DNA of 64,000 bases from Epiperipatus broadwayi. Taxonomy: Eukaryota; Onychophora; Udeonychophora; Euonychophora; Peripatidae. This document shows, one piece after another, positions 33,550 through 45,262 of this stretch. The stretch covers positions 21,965,401 through 22,029,400 of the forward strand of contig JAQFVV010000001.1 in the NCBI GenBank assembly GCA_028023455.1, given 5' to 3'. Below the pieces are notes generated by a model. The model was not told where the DNA came from. It ran no database searches and saw only the letters and a program-made list of their open reading frames with translations. Made by a program: the position numbers and the translations under genes. Positions within the stretch are counted from its first letter, which is position 1, and each line of letters starts with the position of its first letter.

Positions 33550-34340
33550 TAGATTTTTACAGTTAAAAAAAGCATTAAATTCTGTAAACAAAACATGCTA
33601 AAGATAAACTATTGAAACATCACTATAACCCACGATATTTATAAATATTTATTGAAATATGACTGCAATGATTAGACTACAGGGTGCTTGATAAATGATT
33701 CTATTTTTACAAAACTTTTTGCTACATGAAGTATTTTATGTGTTAAAATGAGAAAGTAGCTTAGTAAAAATTAAAAAAGATTACTTGAGCCATTAAGATT
33801 TTTTAGATAACATGATTGTTTAAAAAAAATAATAAACAAATAACTCTTCAAGGCAGGAATATATAAAATAAGAGCAAAAAAAAAGGTAGAATAATAAATA
33901 GCAACAAAAGTACTATTTTATAAGTTTTTAAACAGAATAAAATAAAGTTTGATATTAAAATAAATTAATAAATGTGTCATGTTCATTCGTAATTATGAAT
34001 TTGAGACTTGAATACTTACATAGGCAATGCTGAGATGGAAAATTATACAATAAAATGTGGGGAAAATATGTTAAATTAGTAAAAAGGGATTGACCATGAA
34101 TCAGAGAGGTAAAAAGTTATTAATGAAATAAAAACACTGAAATGGAAATAAGTTGGACTTATTACTAGAAAGAATGACTATGACAAACTGAACACCACCA
34201 CCCCACCCCCCAATATAACATCATGTGGTAAGATAAATAAATAGATAAGAAAGTTGGTTAAAGTAATGTGAAGAAAAGAAGCTAGGATAGTATGTACTAG
34301 AATAAACTCAGTCAGACAATTATCCAATGAATTGGTTTGA
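33550..34340 (+). pseudogene. Heavily decayed LINE reverse transcriptase fragment, RTE-type
   Basis: Translation in broken frames gives LKKALNSVNKTC (33562-33597; the KAFDSV first-Asp motif, Asp now Asn) and PTIFINIY (about 33630). Further on come FIRNYEFET (about 33981; the PVLMYGCETW motif of RTE-type RTs) and EIKTLKWK (about 34125; the IRKRKWRWIGH motif). The order and spacing match the C-terminal half of an RTE-like ORF2. Stops are frequent and no FADD box can be read. Old insertion, boundaries approximate. Confidence 0.6.
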
Positions 34341-37300
34341 AAATGATAATGATGTTTTTAAATAAAAGATAATTTTGCCTGAGATTTTATTTTTAATTTT
34401 TGGAGAAGGGGTCAAAAGATATCCATTACATCATTGTTAAATAAAAATAGATTTAAATTTCTGACTGATTCGATCTTGTAACAAGTGATACCCTCAATTT
34501 CTTAAGACATAATACGTTTCAGTCTGTTTGATCTGAAAACTAGTTAAGATTTGCAATAAATTTCTATTTTACATATAGCCTAATGTTGATATTCATGTAA
34601 TAAATATCAAAAAAGAAAAAAATCATCAAGAGAAAAAAGTGAATTAGTGAATATCCAATTATTCAATAGCAATATGGATTCAAATACTGCAAAAAAACAC
34701 ATTGACTTCATCTTTACATAAATATCTTTATAACCAAAAAAAAAAACTTCAATTATTCCAATCAGTACTATGACAGTATTTGTTATGGAGTTACATTATT
34801 AAAGATTTCCGTTATATCATTAAAATTTTATCCTTAAATGTGTTTATCTGAGCACTTGTATAGTAATGCTTAATTGATTAGTGCCTCAGTTTTATATAAT
34901 TATTTCATTGTCTCTGGTTATTTAAGAAATGTATTATAGTATTCGTGAAGGTAAGTAATGCAACCGTTTTTTTCTTTTTTCTTTTATGATTTACAAAATG
35001 CCAGACTGATGGATCTGATAGCTAAAGTTTCTGGATCTATTCCTAGTTTAGAAAAATAATTTTAAAAAACAACAACACCTTTAGTTTGATTAATTAAGTG
35101 ACAATTAAGTGTTTGAATGTTTTTTTCTCCCTTTTTTATTAATTTTATTTTGCTGTTAAAGGATATTTTTTCTGGTTGTGAAACTTGGCAAATATCTTTC
35201 ATCAGTAGCCACATTTAGCTAATATTATTTTTTCTTTTATTCACTGGCTCTGGGATTCTATCATAACATATCTCTTATAACTGTTTAGAAGTCATACCTC
35301 AAACAGTCAAATTGGGATTTTTTTTCTTTCTTATATTTCATTTTTTCATTTTTCCTTAGTTGAGAAATGAACCACAAAGATCTTTAGTTCTCTAGCAAAG
35401 TACTCTCTATCAAGCCAATATTTGATGTATTAAAAAGCATTCGATGGCTAATAAAGATTTTTTTTTTTTACAGATTTAAAAGATTCGAGAGCCATAATGT
35501 GGTTAATTAAGTATACTTGAAGTTAACATTTTTTTTCTTTGTAATTCAGAGCTGATTTAACTGCGCGGAGAATTTTTTTTTTTGCATTCTCATCGAGAAA
35601 AAGAATCGTGAAGAAACTCGACGGTTATTAAAGATGCTTAATTATCCGCGGAAATCATCTACTGATACTTATTTCTCAAAAGAACAGTTGTAAGATAATT
35701 AATAGTCAGCAGAAAATTAATTTTTTAAAATTAATTATATAGAATGCATACTGTTAATTACATATTAATTTATATAATATTTCATAAATATAATTATTAA
35801 CTTTATAATATTACTTTATTATTAATTTATGTAAAATATTACTTTAGAGAATATTTAACCGTGCAAAATAATCGTTCATAAAATATTTTACTTGATGTTC
35901 AAACAAATTATTGGTTTATTTCTATATTTCCCAGAGTCTTTTTTTTTTTCCAGTTTTATAAAATAAATTTTTCAAATAAGATTTTATTTTTTTCCTCTAT
36001 GCAAAAATTTAATTCGATAAATATTTTCCTCTATCTTTACTCCTACCGCAATTAGAATTAAATAATCAATAACAAGAATAAAAATTAAAATGCCGAAGAA
36101 AAATGAATAGGAGTATGAAATTGATTGATAATCTGAAGTCATTTATCGTTAAAAATGAAGCAAAAAATAATAATATAGAAATCAATATAGATATATTATC
36201 ATTAAACTTTATGGATTTTTTTTATTTCCAATAACTAGGGAAACAATCGTTTGTTTCTCAGAAATGTTTTATACATCTCTTAAGTCAATCTCGTCCATGA
36301 TTTTCTTATTACTGATCTCTTCTCTAAATAACTACTTTTAATAACAAGGAAGTGTTAATATATATATACTGTATATAGTTCATCTTGCTGCTAAAAGAAA
36401 TCATTAAAATTTAAAGTGTAAATCTAAACATCGAGATGTTACAATAAATTGTAGCGAGCAATGGCAAACTTTCTCTAATGATAACGAAACGTTATCACTT
36501 AGTTATAATATTCTATTATGTAGTTACGTTTATTTGGCTAAATATACACTAAGGAGTATAACACAAGAAGATTGGTCTATATATTTTTTATGTTTAATTA
36601 ATGGTTGTAAATCATAAAATGCAGGCTTTAAAATGAAACAAAGACTGCAAATAATACAAAAATATATGTGTGAAAAATGATACATTGAAAAATACTAAAT
36701 TAAATGGAATGGATTCAAATTCAATTTGATATTATGATGTTATTGCGAACATTAAAAAAAACTCACATAAAAATAAATTGGTCTTATAAGCAAACTTAAA
36801 ATCAATCTTTTAAAAACATAAGCAAATTTATGCTACTAAAAAATCACTTTACTTATTATGAATTTAATCAGTTTTCTAATTCTATTATATTAGCAAATGG
36901 GCTTATTATAGCATTTTGTTTATTGACAGCATGGCATTTCTTTGGAATTTTTTTATTATCAAAATTAGTTTTTCTATTGTGATTTTTAGTCTTACCTTAA
37001 AATTATTAGACACACACCAGAATAATTAAAAATAATAAATATATTTTCTTTGTTAAAGGTAATGATAAAAAGCTTAACTAAATTGATAATTTAAGCTTTG
37101 CAAAAATGACAAAGATGGTATTGTAACATTTATTTCTTTGCCCAAATCTTAATTTAGTGAAAAAATTTTCATTGCACCATTTTTTCATAGTAGAAGCTTC
37201 TATTGTAACAGAAATGGCTTATAAGTTGTAGAAGATAATGAATAAAAATAATTTAATGACAAAAAACTTGATTGTGATGTATAATTGAATCACAGGTACA

Positions 37301-37379
37301 TATGGTTATGGTTATAGTAGCTTGATAAAGATCAGCTGAAACATTTTGTAAAATCAATTGGCATATATATATACACACA
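34341..37379. other. Intergenic DNA, with a CpG-retaining segment at about 35430-36540
   Basis: No gene or element assigned. The middle third keeps many CpG dinucleotides (for example GCGCGG at about 35562, CTCGACGG at 35618, CCGCGG at 35648, AACGAAACGTT at 36484), whereas the flanks have very few. This could be a regulatory or promoter segment of an undetected host gene, or simply unmethylated DNA. Confidence 0.45.
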
Positions 37380-38498
37380 CCATGTTTCTCCAAAAATAAG
37401 ACCTAACCAGAAAATAAGCCTTAACATGATTCTTCAGGATGTTTATAATATAACCTACCCAAATATAAGCCATAGTTAAAATGGTCAATCAGATAGATGG
37501 GTTTTGTTTTCCCATTGAAGCACATGATAGACTTATTGAATTATAAAGTAATGAATGTATAAACAATATTGTTGACATTAGTGCTTTAAATAAATGGTAA
37601 TATAAATTATATGTTTCTTTTGTATTTTCCCATCAACCATTTTCAACAAACATAATTCTATCTGTATAGAGAAACAATTTATCTACCACATGCCAATATA
37701 TCAGACAATTTATAATTTCATTTATATATTTTTAGGTATTTATTTATTTAATACTTAGATTTAGAATGCTTGATTTAGTTTTAGAGTTCCATCATGGTAG
37801 CTTTTAAATATTCAAGATAAAAAAAAATTAATTTGATTTCTTAAACACTTTTTTCACCCTAAAAGATTTTATAAAAATAATAGAAGTGATTTTAATAATC
37901 AAAGTTTAGCTCAAGTTAAATCATTAATCTTTTTCCTAAAAAGAAGTTTTTAAAAAAAGAATACACAATCAGGGCTATTATGAGTAATTTGGAAAGTGTT
38001 TACAATGTATGCACTTGATAATTGGATGGACATCATTGTCCATATATGAATCATCATAATTTGATATGTCATGTGTTTTAATGGTTGTACTTAATGTCCA
38101 CATGTGAAGTATGGAATCATTTTCTGAATTTTTGTATATGCAGTTTTTTGTTACCTTTGTGTGGACAAACAGTTCTTAACTGTAATCACTTTTCTTACTA
38201 CTTTTATCTTGTAAGTCTTTAATTAACACTTGATTTAGTGGTAAATTTAAATGGAACATTTTGATCACAAAATAATATGAGTGCAAAAAGTAAGAACTAT
38301 TGTGGAAGTATGGGAGAGGAATTGTGGGGCTCCTGGGGTAATAATCTTATAGCTTTCTGAAAAGAGAAGTAATTAAATGCATTTTTGAACTTCAATAAAT
38401 ATAGATTTTTGTACATGAAATAAATAAAACATCTCTGAAAATAAGCCCTGTGTCTTTTGGAGCAAAAATTAGTATAAAAGCCAGTTTTAGTTTCATGG
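37380..38498. mobile_element. DNA transposon with terminal inverted repeats (decayed)
   Basis: The left end CCATGTTTCTCCAAAAATAA (37380) is followed by the repeated motif AAAATAAG-CC(T/C)TA. The right end ...AGTTTTAGTTTCATGG (to 38498) is an imperfect inverted match, with the internal phrase TCTTTTGGAGCAAAAATTAG at about 38452. I remember this combination as a widespread animal DNA-transposon terminus but cannot name the family with certainty. The interior of about 1 kb has no readable transposase; the 80-codon minus-strand frame (38297-38539) is not convincing. Target duplication unclear. Confidence 0.6.
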
Positions 38499-38533
38499 TA
38501 TATACATATTAAAATATTCCATAAGAATATATA

Positions 38534-38784
38534 TTTCATTTGTATTTCAAATTTGGAAATGTTTATTCATCTGTGAACTAAAGTGATTTCTTTCTTCTTT
38601 GTAACCTAATGCTAAGTACACTTTCAGTGAAATTTACCATAATCATACCTCTTGTAAATTAATTATTGTTGATTATGATGAACTTTGCTAAAAATGCTTT
38701 TACATTAGGTTAAAAAAAAGAAAAAAACCACTGATACACAGATGAACAAACATTCGCAAATTTGAATTACAAATACAAATGAAA
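38534..38784. repeat. Palindrome of 251 bp, arms of about 80 bp
   Basis: TTTCATTTGTATTTCAAATT at 38534 pairs with the inverted copy ending at 38784. Pairing includes ATTCATCTGTG / CACAGATGAA and CCTAATG / CATTAGG around 38610 and 38700. It lies 36 bp from the previous transposon and may be an independent MITE. Confidence 0.85.
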
Positions 38785-39689
38785 GAAAAAATCAATATTT
38801 CATTTGTGTGTATATTAAATATATTTATGGAAATTTGTTTTAAATTATTATTATTTAAATACATTATGCATATTTTGTTTAAATAAAGTTAATTTTATAA
38901 GATCTAATTAAAAAGTTAACTTATTATAATTATATAAAATATGCTGTTTTATTAAAATCAATTTTGTTATATGAAAAATATATTTATAAAAGACTGATAT
39001 TTATTATTTTTATTAAACATTTTAATTATAAACTACATCGTAATCTATTGTTTGTTGGAGTACTGCCAAAAATAACTTTCTTGATATTCACAAGTTGATA
39101 TTAGATTGGCTGACTTTTTTAAAGCAAAAGAATGTATTCCAAATTCATTTCAAAACAAGAATATGGATAACTTTAACCTGTTTGACTCTTAATCAAATGT
39201 TAATAAGAACACTACATAACTCATCATTTGCTCTTGTAAATTATCTTTTTCTTCAATTTATTACAGGCCTGAAAATGAAATGCCGTAGAGATAATCTGTT
39301 ATTGTATAGTGCCTCTGGAAGGATCTTTTAATAAATTGCCAAAGGAAAATAAGACTTTGATGTGGTAAAAAAAAATTAAAGGAAATTTTTGAAACTAATT
39401 TTTTACTGGATTTTTTTTTTAAAAATAACTGTTTCTAATAGACATTTCTTTACAATTATAATTATTCTTGATATAATTATCGTCAGTTCTTAAACTGAAT
39501 TTAAATTTATAATTTATTGATAGGGGTATGTTTTTAATTAACATTTTAAAATGTTTTATTTCTGTGATAATGTAATGCAAATATTATAGAGTATCGATTG
39601 ACTTTTATCTTATTAAATATTAAATATTTTGACGAGTCTTTAAACATAGGGATGATTGAGAAATTGTAGATGTCTTTGCAAAAATGATT
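38785..39689. other. AT-rich sequence, no gene seen
   Basis: Low-complexity DNA. The frame 39095-39331 (78 codons) shows no family signature. Confidence 0.5.
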
Positions 39690-40440
39690 TATCCTAGTGA
39701 TACTATTACAACAACTAAATTTAAAAATTCACTATGTAATCTAAAACCGTATTAGTTTTCATTGACAGTTTTGTTTTTGTTTTTTTGCGTGAATTTTTAT
39801 TTCTCTTTTCAATTCCTTATAGAGTTTATAGAGAAAAGGGTGGTGGAATGGGAGAGAGATTGGAGGGGGGATAACAAAAAGTATGCCTTTTATCGATTTT
39901 CAAAATATAAATTTTTCAAATAATCATTTTCTTATTTGTAATTGAAAAAAAAAATCAATTTGGAAATTTAGATTCTTTTGTCTTTAGAAAATTTTTAAAT
40001 TTATTACTTCTTTACAAAGATGAGAAGTAGAGAATTGCAGTCTGTAGTTGGATTTATACTAATAATACAACTAAATTTATAAGCTCGCAATGTAATCTAA
40101 AATCTCTTAATATTAGTTTTCATAGACATGTCTTCTTTTCTTTTGACAAACTTTTATATGTTATAAATTCAATGTGAATTTTAAAAGCAGTTACAAAAAT
40201 AACTTTTTTTAAACTTGTTAGATTTTTATTTGAAAAGTGTTCATTTAAATTGTATTATTTTTTCGTTTTTATTTTTAAAAAAAAGAAAATCCAAATCAAT
40301 AAAAAAAAGTTTTTATTTTTTAAGTTTGTTTTTATTTATTAATTTGTTGTTGTTTCAAAGCCATCCCGTTCATTTTTATTTGAAATGTTGGATTGAATTT
40401 GTGTTGAATGTAATTGTATAAAGTCCATAAAGCAATTAAC

Positions 40441-40517
40441 TCTCTCCCCCCCTCTCTCTCCCTCCCTCCCTCCTCCCCCTCTCTCCCTCTCTCCCTCCCT
40501 CCCTCCCTCCCCCCCTT
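40441..40517 (+). repeat. Polypyrimidine tract (CT/CCCT-rich)
   Basis: Almost pure C/T for about 77 bp, a strong strand asymmetry unlike anything else in the window. A related but short C/T-rich stretch sits at 41660-41682 in the equivalent place of the direct repeat, which suggests expansion from that seed. Confidence 0.9.
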
Positions 40518-40571
40518 ATTTTTAAAAAGCTAATAAGAAGAAATTTAGCAATTTTTTTATTCTAAAATAAC

Positions 40572-41446
40572 TTTATTAAAGCAAATAATATATGTCAACA
40601 AAAAACACAATTGGATAAGAATGAATATTACATTTGAACTAATAGGCATAATTAATAATTAACTGATAACATAATGATAAATAAGACAAAGCTTAATGAA
40701 TAAATACATGTTAATTTGGTCACCAGGGACCTTATCTAGGAAATTGAAAAAGTTTCCAAGTTTCCTTGTATAGAAATTTTGTAGATAAGATTATGTCTCT
40801 GTCTTTAAGTTTTTTAAGGGTTTGTAGGAAGTAAGAATCAACATCTGGATGTGGGCGAGTGAATTGTCTCTTAAATCTAGCCAACCATATAGAGTATGTC
40901 AGAAAAATAGACAGTCTGATGGTTGGGATGTCTCTAGAGTGCAGGCAGTCCTTAATTGATATAATCCTGTAGAAGTCCACTTTAGAGTTCTGATAGATTA
41001 ACATTTTAACATTTCCAAGTCCAGAGCAGGAGTAGATGATGTGGTCAAACATTTCAGCTTGTCTGCAGCAGTTAGAGCATAATGGATCAATCTCACTGAT
41101 TTGTCTTCTACAGCTCAAGAACCAGTTTGTAGACATGGTCTAAAGAGTTACTTAACTAGTTAATCCAAAACTTTGGCTCCAATGCCCAAAATTTAAAAAG
41201 AACAACAATTTTGTGATTAGATAAGCCAAGTTTCGGTCTAATAATGGTGACCTGAGGATTGATCAGTTGATGTGCTTGCCAGGGTGTAACTTTAGCTTTA
41301 AAAGTATTTTCTGTGATATTGTGAAATTTGTGAATATCATGGAGCAAGATGTCAAGCCAGCAACTGTCAGCAGGTTGAGGCCGATCTGTAGGTTGAACAA
41401 TGTCAGCAATCTGCAAATAGCCATATTTCCAAAACAAATCTAACAA
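40572..41446 (-). pseudogene. 5'-truncated L1/Tx1-like ORF2 3' fragment
   Basis: Minus strand. The first segment (41446-41156) aligns with the region after RT in elements A-C (PTDRPQP, then FKFWALEPKFW, matching PTDRPPP and YKKWALEPKYF). After a broken stretch, the second segment (41136-40732) carries the C-terminal zinc motif (CSNC...H...YSC) and PTIRLSIFLTYSIWL. It ends with KDRD and TWKLFQFP, equivalent to the RD...TWSLIKLP end of B. An AATAAA on this strand (40577-40572) probably marks the 3' end. It is a separate, more distant family than A-C. Confidence 0.82.
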
Positions 41447-42010
41447 TTATAAATCAAAAGAGATTGTTTGAAATTCTACATCACTTAATTTTGTAAATCA
41501 ATAAATATTAAGTAGTACAATTCATACACACTCAACCTTACTTTTCAAAAAGCTAATTTAAAAAAATGTTATGCCAAATTATAAAATTTCCAAAGCCAAT
41601 CTGTCAATTATAAATCAAGAGATTGCTTCAATTAGATAATTCCATGGATACAATTCACCCCTCCCATCTCCTCACTTTTTAAAAACCCAATAAGAAGAAA
41701 TTTACAAATTTTTAAAGACCAAATAATAAAAATGTCTAAAGCAAAGGTGTCAATTACAAATCAAAAGAAGTTATTTGAAATTCTAAATAATCAATTCTGT
41801 AAATCAATATTAGACATATTACAACTATGATGAGAAATCCTAAGAAACTTTGAAAACTTAGAATTTGATCTTTTTTACAAATTTAAAAAAAAAACAAATA
41901 CTATAAAAAGTCCACCAAAAAAAAAGACTTGTCAATGAAAACTAATACTAGGAGTTTTTAGATTACACATTGAATTTATAAATTAAGTAGTAGCGCTATT
42001 ATTATAATAA

Positions 42011-43756
42011 GTCACCATTTTTTTAAAAGAAATATTCACATGATCAATTAATCATCACAGTATTCTTTCACGATGAAAAAGCAGTATTTAAAAGAGTAAA
42101 TAAAAGTAAAAATGGAAATGTACATAGCCAACTAGATTGATACTATTATTGTTTATATAGTGAATATTGACTGATGCAGCATGCATTTATAAGTTTTAAA
42201 TGTTGAATGATTGAAAGTATTTAATGTATACTATATTTATTAGTTTCAGTGTAAACTTCTATGACTTATTGCCGCCATTCATTTGATTTTTATTAAATAC
42301 AGTGATGAAGGCATGAGTGACTTTTTTTATGTATTATTAATATACCTTTTTTTATTAATGAGTTAGGATGAGTATTCTTTAAATATTTTATATTTGTTAT
42401 ATTAATGATAATTCAACTATAAATAATTTCCTTTTCGGCAGAGCTAATGTAATACTTTTTCTGTCGATGTTTTCATTCACAGTTGTATATTATATTAATG
42501 ATAGTTACTGTATTATTACCATTATTTTAATTTTCAATTCTATGAGTAAGTTTATTTTATATTTATGATGCATTTCACTCATTGTTTTTTCTTGTAAGCA
42601 TTTATTGCATCAGTTTCTTTGATAATGGCTATATATCAGCATTATTTGTTTAGTTTATCATTATGGGAATGTGTCAATAAATGTATGCATTTGTTGATAT
42701 TTGAGATGTGAATTTAAATACCACTGGTCATTATATTGTTTCATTTTTATTAATAATAAATTAATTTTGCTTGCTAAACACATATTAAGGTTGTTTCCTT
42801 ATTTATAAATACTTAGTAGGTTACTTATAGGAAAACACAGGTATAATACATTTATATGATAGATATGCTATATATATATTCTATAATTATAATAGTTTCA
42901 GATCTTGATAACTACTGAATTATTAAAGAAAAAATAGCTTTTTATGGTTTAATAAGATTGTGTGTTTGAGTGACTTTGGTAGTAAACTTAACTTCTTTCC
43001 CTTTATAGTCTATTCTTATTAGTTTGGAATATTATATAATAGTTTGGAATAAAAAGAAGTCTAGATTTTTTTATCTAGTAGTTCCTTTTAGCAATTGTTG
43101 CACAAACTATACCTAGCTACATTATCCATTACAATATATATAGTAATCTATGCAAGAGGATGAAAGATGAATAAAATGATGATGCTAATGCTGGGGAATG
43201 AACTATACTTAACAGCTAAAGATGAGAATGATAGGAATAAGAACTTATGTGTATACTCTGCTATCACTAACAAATATTATAAGAAAGCTTAGCTCAGTCT
43301 TATATATAAATGATAATACTTAATAAAATAGAATAATAATAATAAACTCTTGTTATAAGGAAATTTAACTAATCATAAGACAGCGTGATGGTTACATGTA
43401 AATATGTTTTAAAATTAAATATACACATTTAATTGCATTGAACCATTATAAGATTCCAATAATAATAATAAAAAAGATGCTTTGAATCATAAATAATAAA
43501 TCAATGACTAACATTAATAATAATCTATTTAATTTGTTGTAAAATAATTTCTAATCCGGAAGTAATAATATTATAATAATATGTAAGTTTTAATAACTAT
43601 TATTAACTATAATTTCCCAGGATAAATTATCTATCACTAAAATAATGATTGAGAACCAGATAATTGAATAACAAAGAGATTTTTTTGGTATCCAACCATT
43701 CAGAATTAATAAAAGAGTAATCAATAAATAATAATCTGAATATAACAATGAAGGGT
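42011..43756. other. AT-rich sequence, no gene seen
   Basis: No coding frames of note and no recognisable element ends; simple AT-rich runs and short (AAT)n-like stretches near 43326 and 43460. Confidence 0.5.
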
Positions 43757-43762
43757 AGTTAC

Positions 43763-43960
43763 GGATAATTCAACCGATGACGTATTGCCCTGAAGGCATA
43801 TCAGTCTAATGTTGCGATTTTTAAGATAACGTCTCCAAGTGATCTGCGGACACATGTAATCACTAAAATGTGTCCGGAGATCAAGTGAACATGGTACATT
43901 AAAAATTGCAAGATTAGACTGATATGCCTTCAGGGTAATATGTCATCGGTTGAATTATCC
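43763..43960. repeat. Palindrome of 198 bp at the left end of the TIR element
   Basis: Arms of about 62 bp (GGATAATTCAACCGATGACG... and its inverse ending GGTTGAATTATCC) with a loop that contains a second inverted pair (GTGTCCGGAGATCA / TGATCTGCGGACAC). The outer sequence is the same as the element terminus, so the palindrome looks like a small MITE made of two termini, nested in the larger copy. Confidence 0.9.
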
Positions 43961-44281
43961 AGGTCACGTGATAAAAACTATTCAAAAATTTAAAAAATCT
44001 GATGCAGGTCAGGCAAATAGTGAAAAAAAAATAAAAAATAAAAATGTACATGCATGCGTCAAAATAATTTAGAAAAAACTATATTATAATTTATAAAACC
44101 ACCCTATATTATGCTCAATTATAAAAAACAGCACGTAGCGCTGGAGTTGGCGGGGGAGACCCCTATGTGTTTTTGACAAACCAAAGGCTTGGCATACACC
44201 TATACCTTGTATTACTCTCATAGCTGTAATTCAGAAATTAAAAATTAAATTAACGCGTAATTCAATGTAAATTTGAGAATT

Positions 44282-45005
44282 GTAGAAATATTAACAAAAA
44301 ATTTTTGTAAATTTTAAATAAACAGCTAAATAAAAAAGATGTGATTTAATGCAAATCTGGTATTAATGGCATCACTCTGTAATTTTTATAATTGCTGATG
44401 AATTTACGAAAAATAATTTGAAAATTGTAGAAATATTAACAAAAAGTTTTTATAATTGCCGATGAATTTACGAAAAATAATTTGAGAATTGTAGAAATAT
44501 TAACAAAAAGTTTTTGTAAATTTAAAATAAACAAATAAAACACTTTACCCGAATTAATGCGAATCTGCTATTAATGGCGTCCTTGGAGAAAACGTGTTAT
44601 CACATGCATTCGGTAAGTTTAAAAATGTACTGTATATCCCAAATTTGTTTAAAAAAATTATTGAAAATTATTTACACATAAAATGTAATTCAATGTAAGT
44701 TTCAGAATTGTAGAAATATTAACAAAAAAATTTTGTAAATTTAAAATAAACAGATAAATAAAAATCACTTTACTGGAATAAATTATTTACACATTAAACG
44801 TAATTCAATGTAAGTTTCGGAATTGTAGAAATATTAACAAAAAAATTTTGTAAATTTAAAATAAGCAGATAAATAAAAAACAGTTTAACTGGAATAAATT
44901 ATTTACACATTAAATGTAATTTAATGTAAGTTTGAAAATTGTAGAAATATTAACAAAAAATATTTGTAAATTTAAAATAAACAGATAAATAAAACACTTT
45001 ACCCG
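44282..45005. repeat. Degenerate tandem array, period about 115 bp
   Basis: The core GTAGAAATATTAACAAAAA occurs at 44282, 44427, 44491, 44710, 44824 and 44941. The last three form regular units of 114-117 bp that include TAAATTTAAAATAAACAGAT and a CACTTTAC(C/T) motif. Earlier units are irregular. The units differ by substitutions and there are no unique spacers, so this is not a CRISPR array. Confidence 0.88.
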
Positions 45006-45262
45006 AATTAACAGCTCAAAAAAGTAACTGTGATGCCATGGATAGCAAAATCACAATAGACAGAAAAATCAAAAAATTTCCCAAACCTCTCTACGAATTT
45101 TAAATCTCGTGGGTGAAAAAAAAAAATTGACTCTCTGATGAATTAATCACACCAGTCACTTTGTTACCATGACAATGTTGTCATGCAAAAAAAACGTCGA
45201 TATCTACCGGAAGGGAAATCGGTAAGTCAAAAACGTCATTGGTTGAATTATCCGTAAGTACC

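Larger units (their letters stand above)
39690..42010. repeat. Large diverged inverted repeat (foldback) with internal direct repeats
   Basis: Left side (39690-40150) and right side (about 41600-42010) are inverted homologues: TATGTAATCTAAAA...ATTAGTTTTCATTGACA (39734-39773) pairs with TGTCAATGAAAACTAATA...TTTTTAGATTACACATTG (41925-41973). Inside, a unit of about 150 bp recurs in direct orientation near 41441, 41605 and 41748 (CAATTATAAATCAAAAGA...GAAATTCTA), and AATAAGAAGAAATTTA occurs at about 40528 and 41697. Between the arms are a polypyrimidine tract and a LINE fragment. Probably a composite foldback element. Confidence 0.7.
43757..45262. mobile_element. Non-autonomous DNA element with terminal inverted repeats and internal array
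   Basis: Left end TTACGGATAATTCAACCGAT (about 43760) and right end (reverse complement TTACGGATAATTCAACCAAT, ending about 45256) are near-identical terminal inverted repeats of at least 25 bp (through GACGT). Flanking TA dinucleotides are possible target duplications (mariner type); this is weak. The interior has a palindrome at the left end, a GC-rich patch (about 44130-44180, including GCGGGGGAGACCCC) and a satellite-like array. No transposase. Confidence 0.78.

Noticed and set aside
44282-45005. CRISPR-like array
   Set aside because: Whole units repeat without unique spacers, in eukaryotic AT-rich DNA with no cas genes. It is a degenerate satellite.
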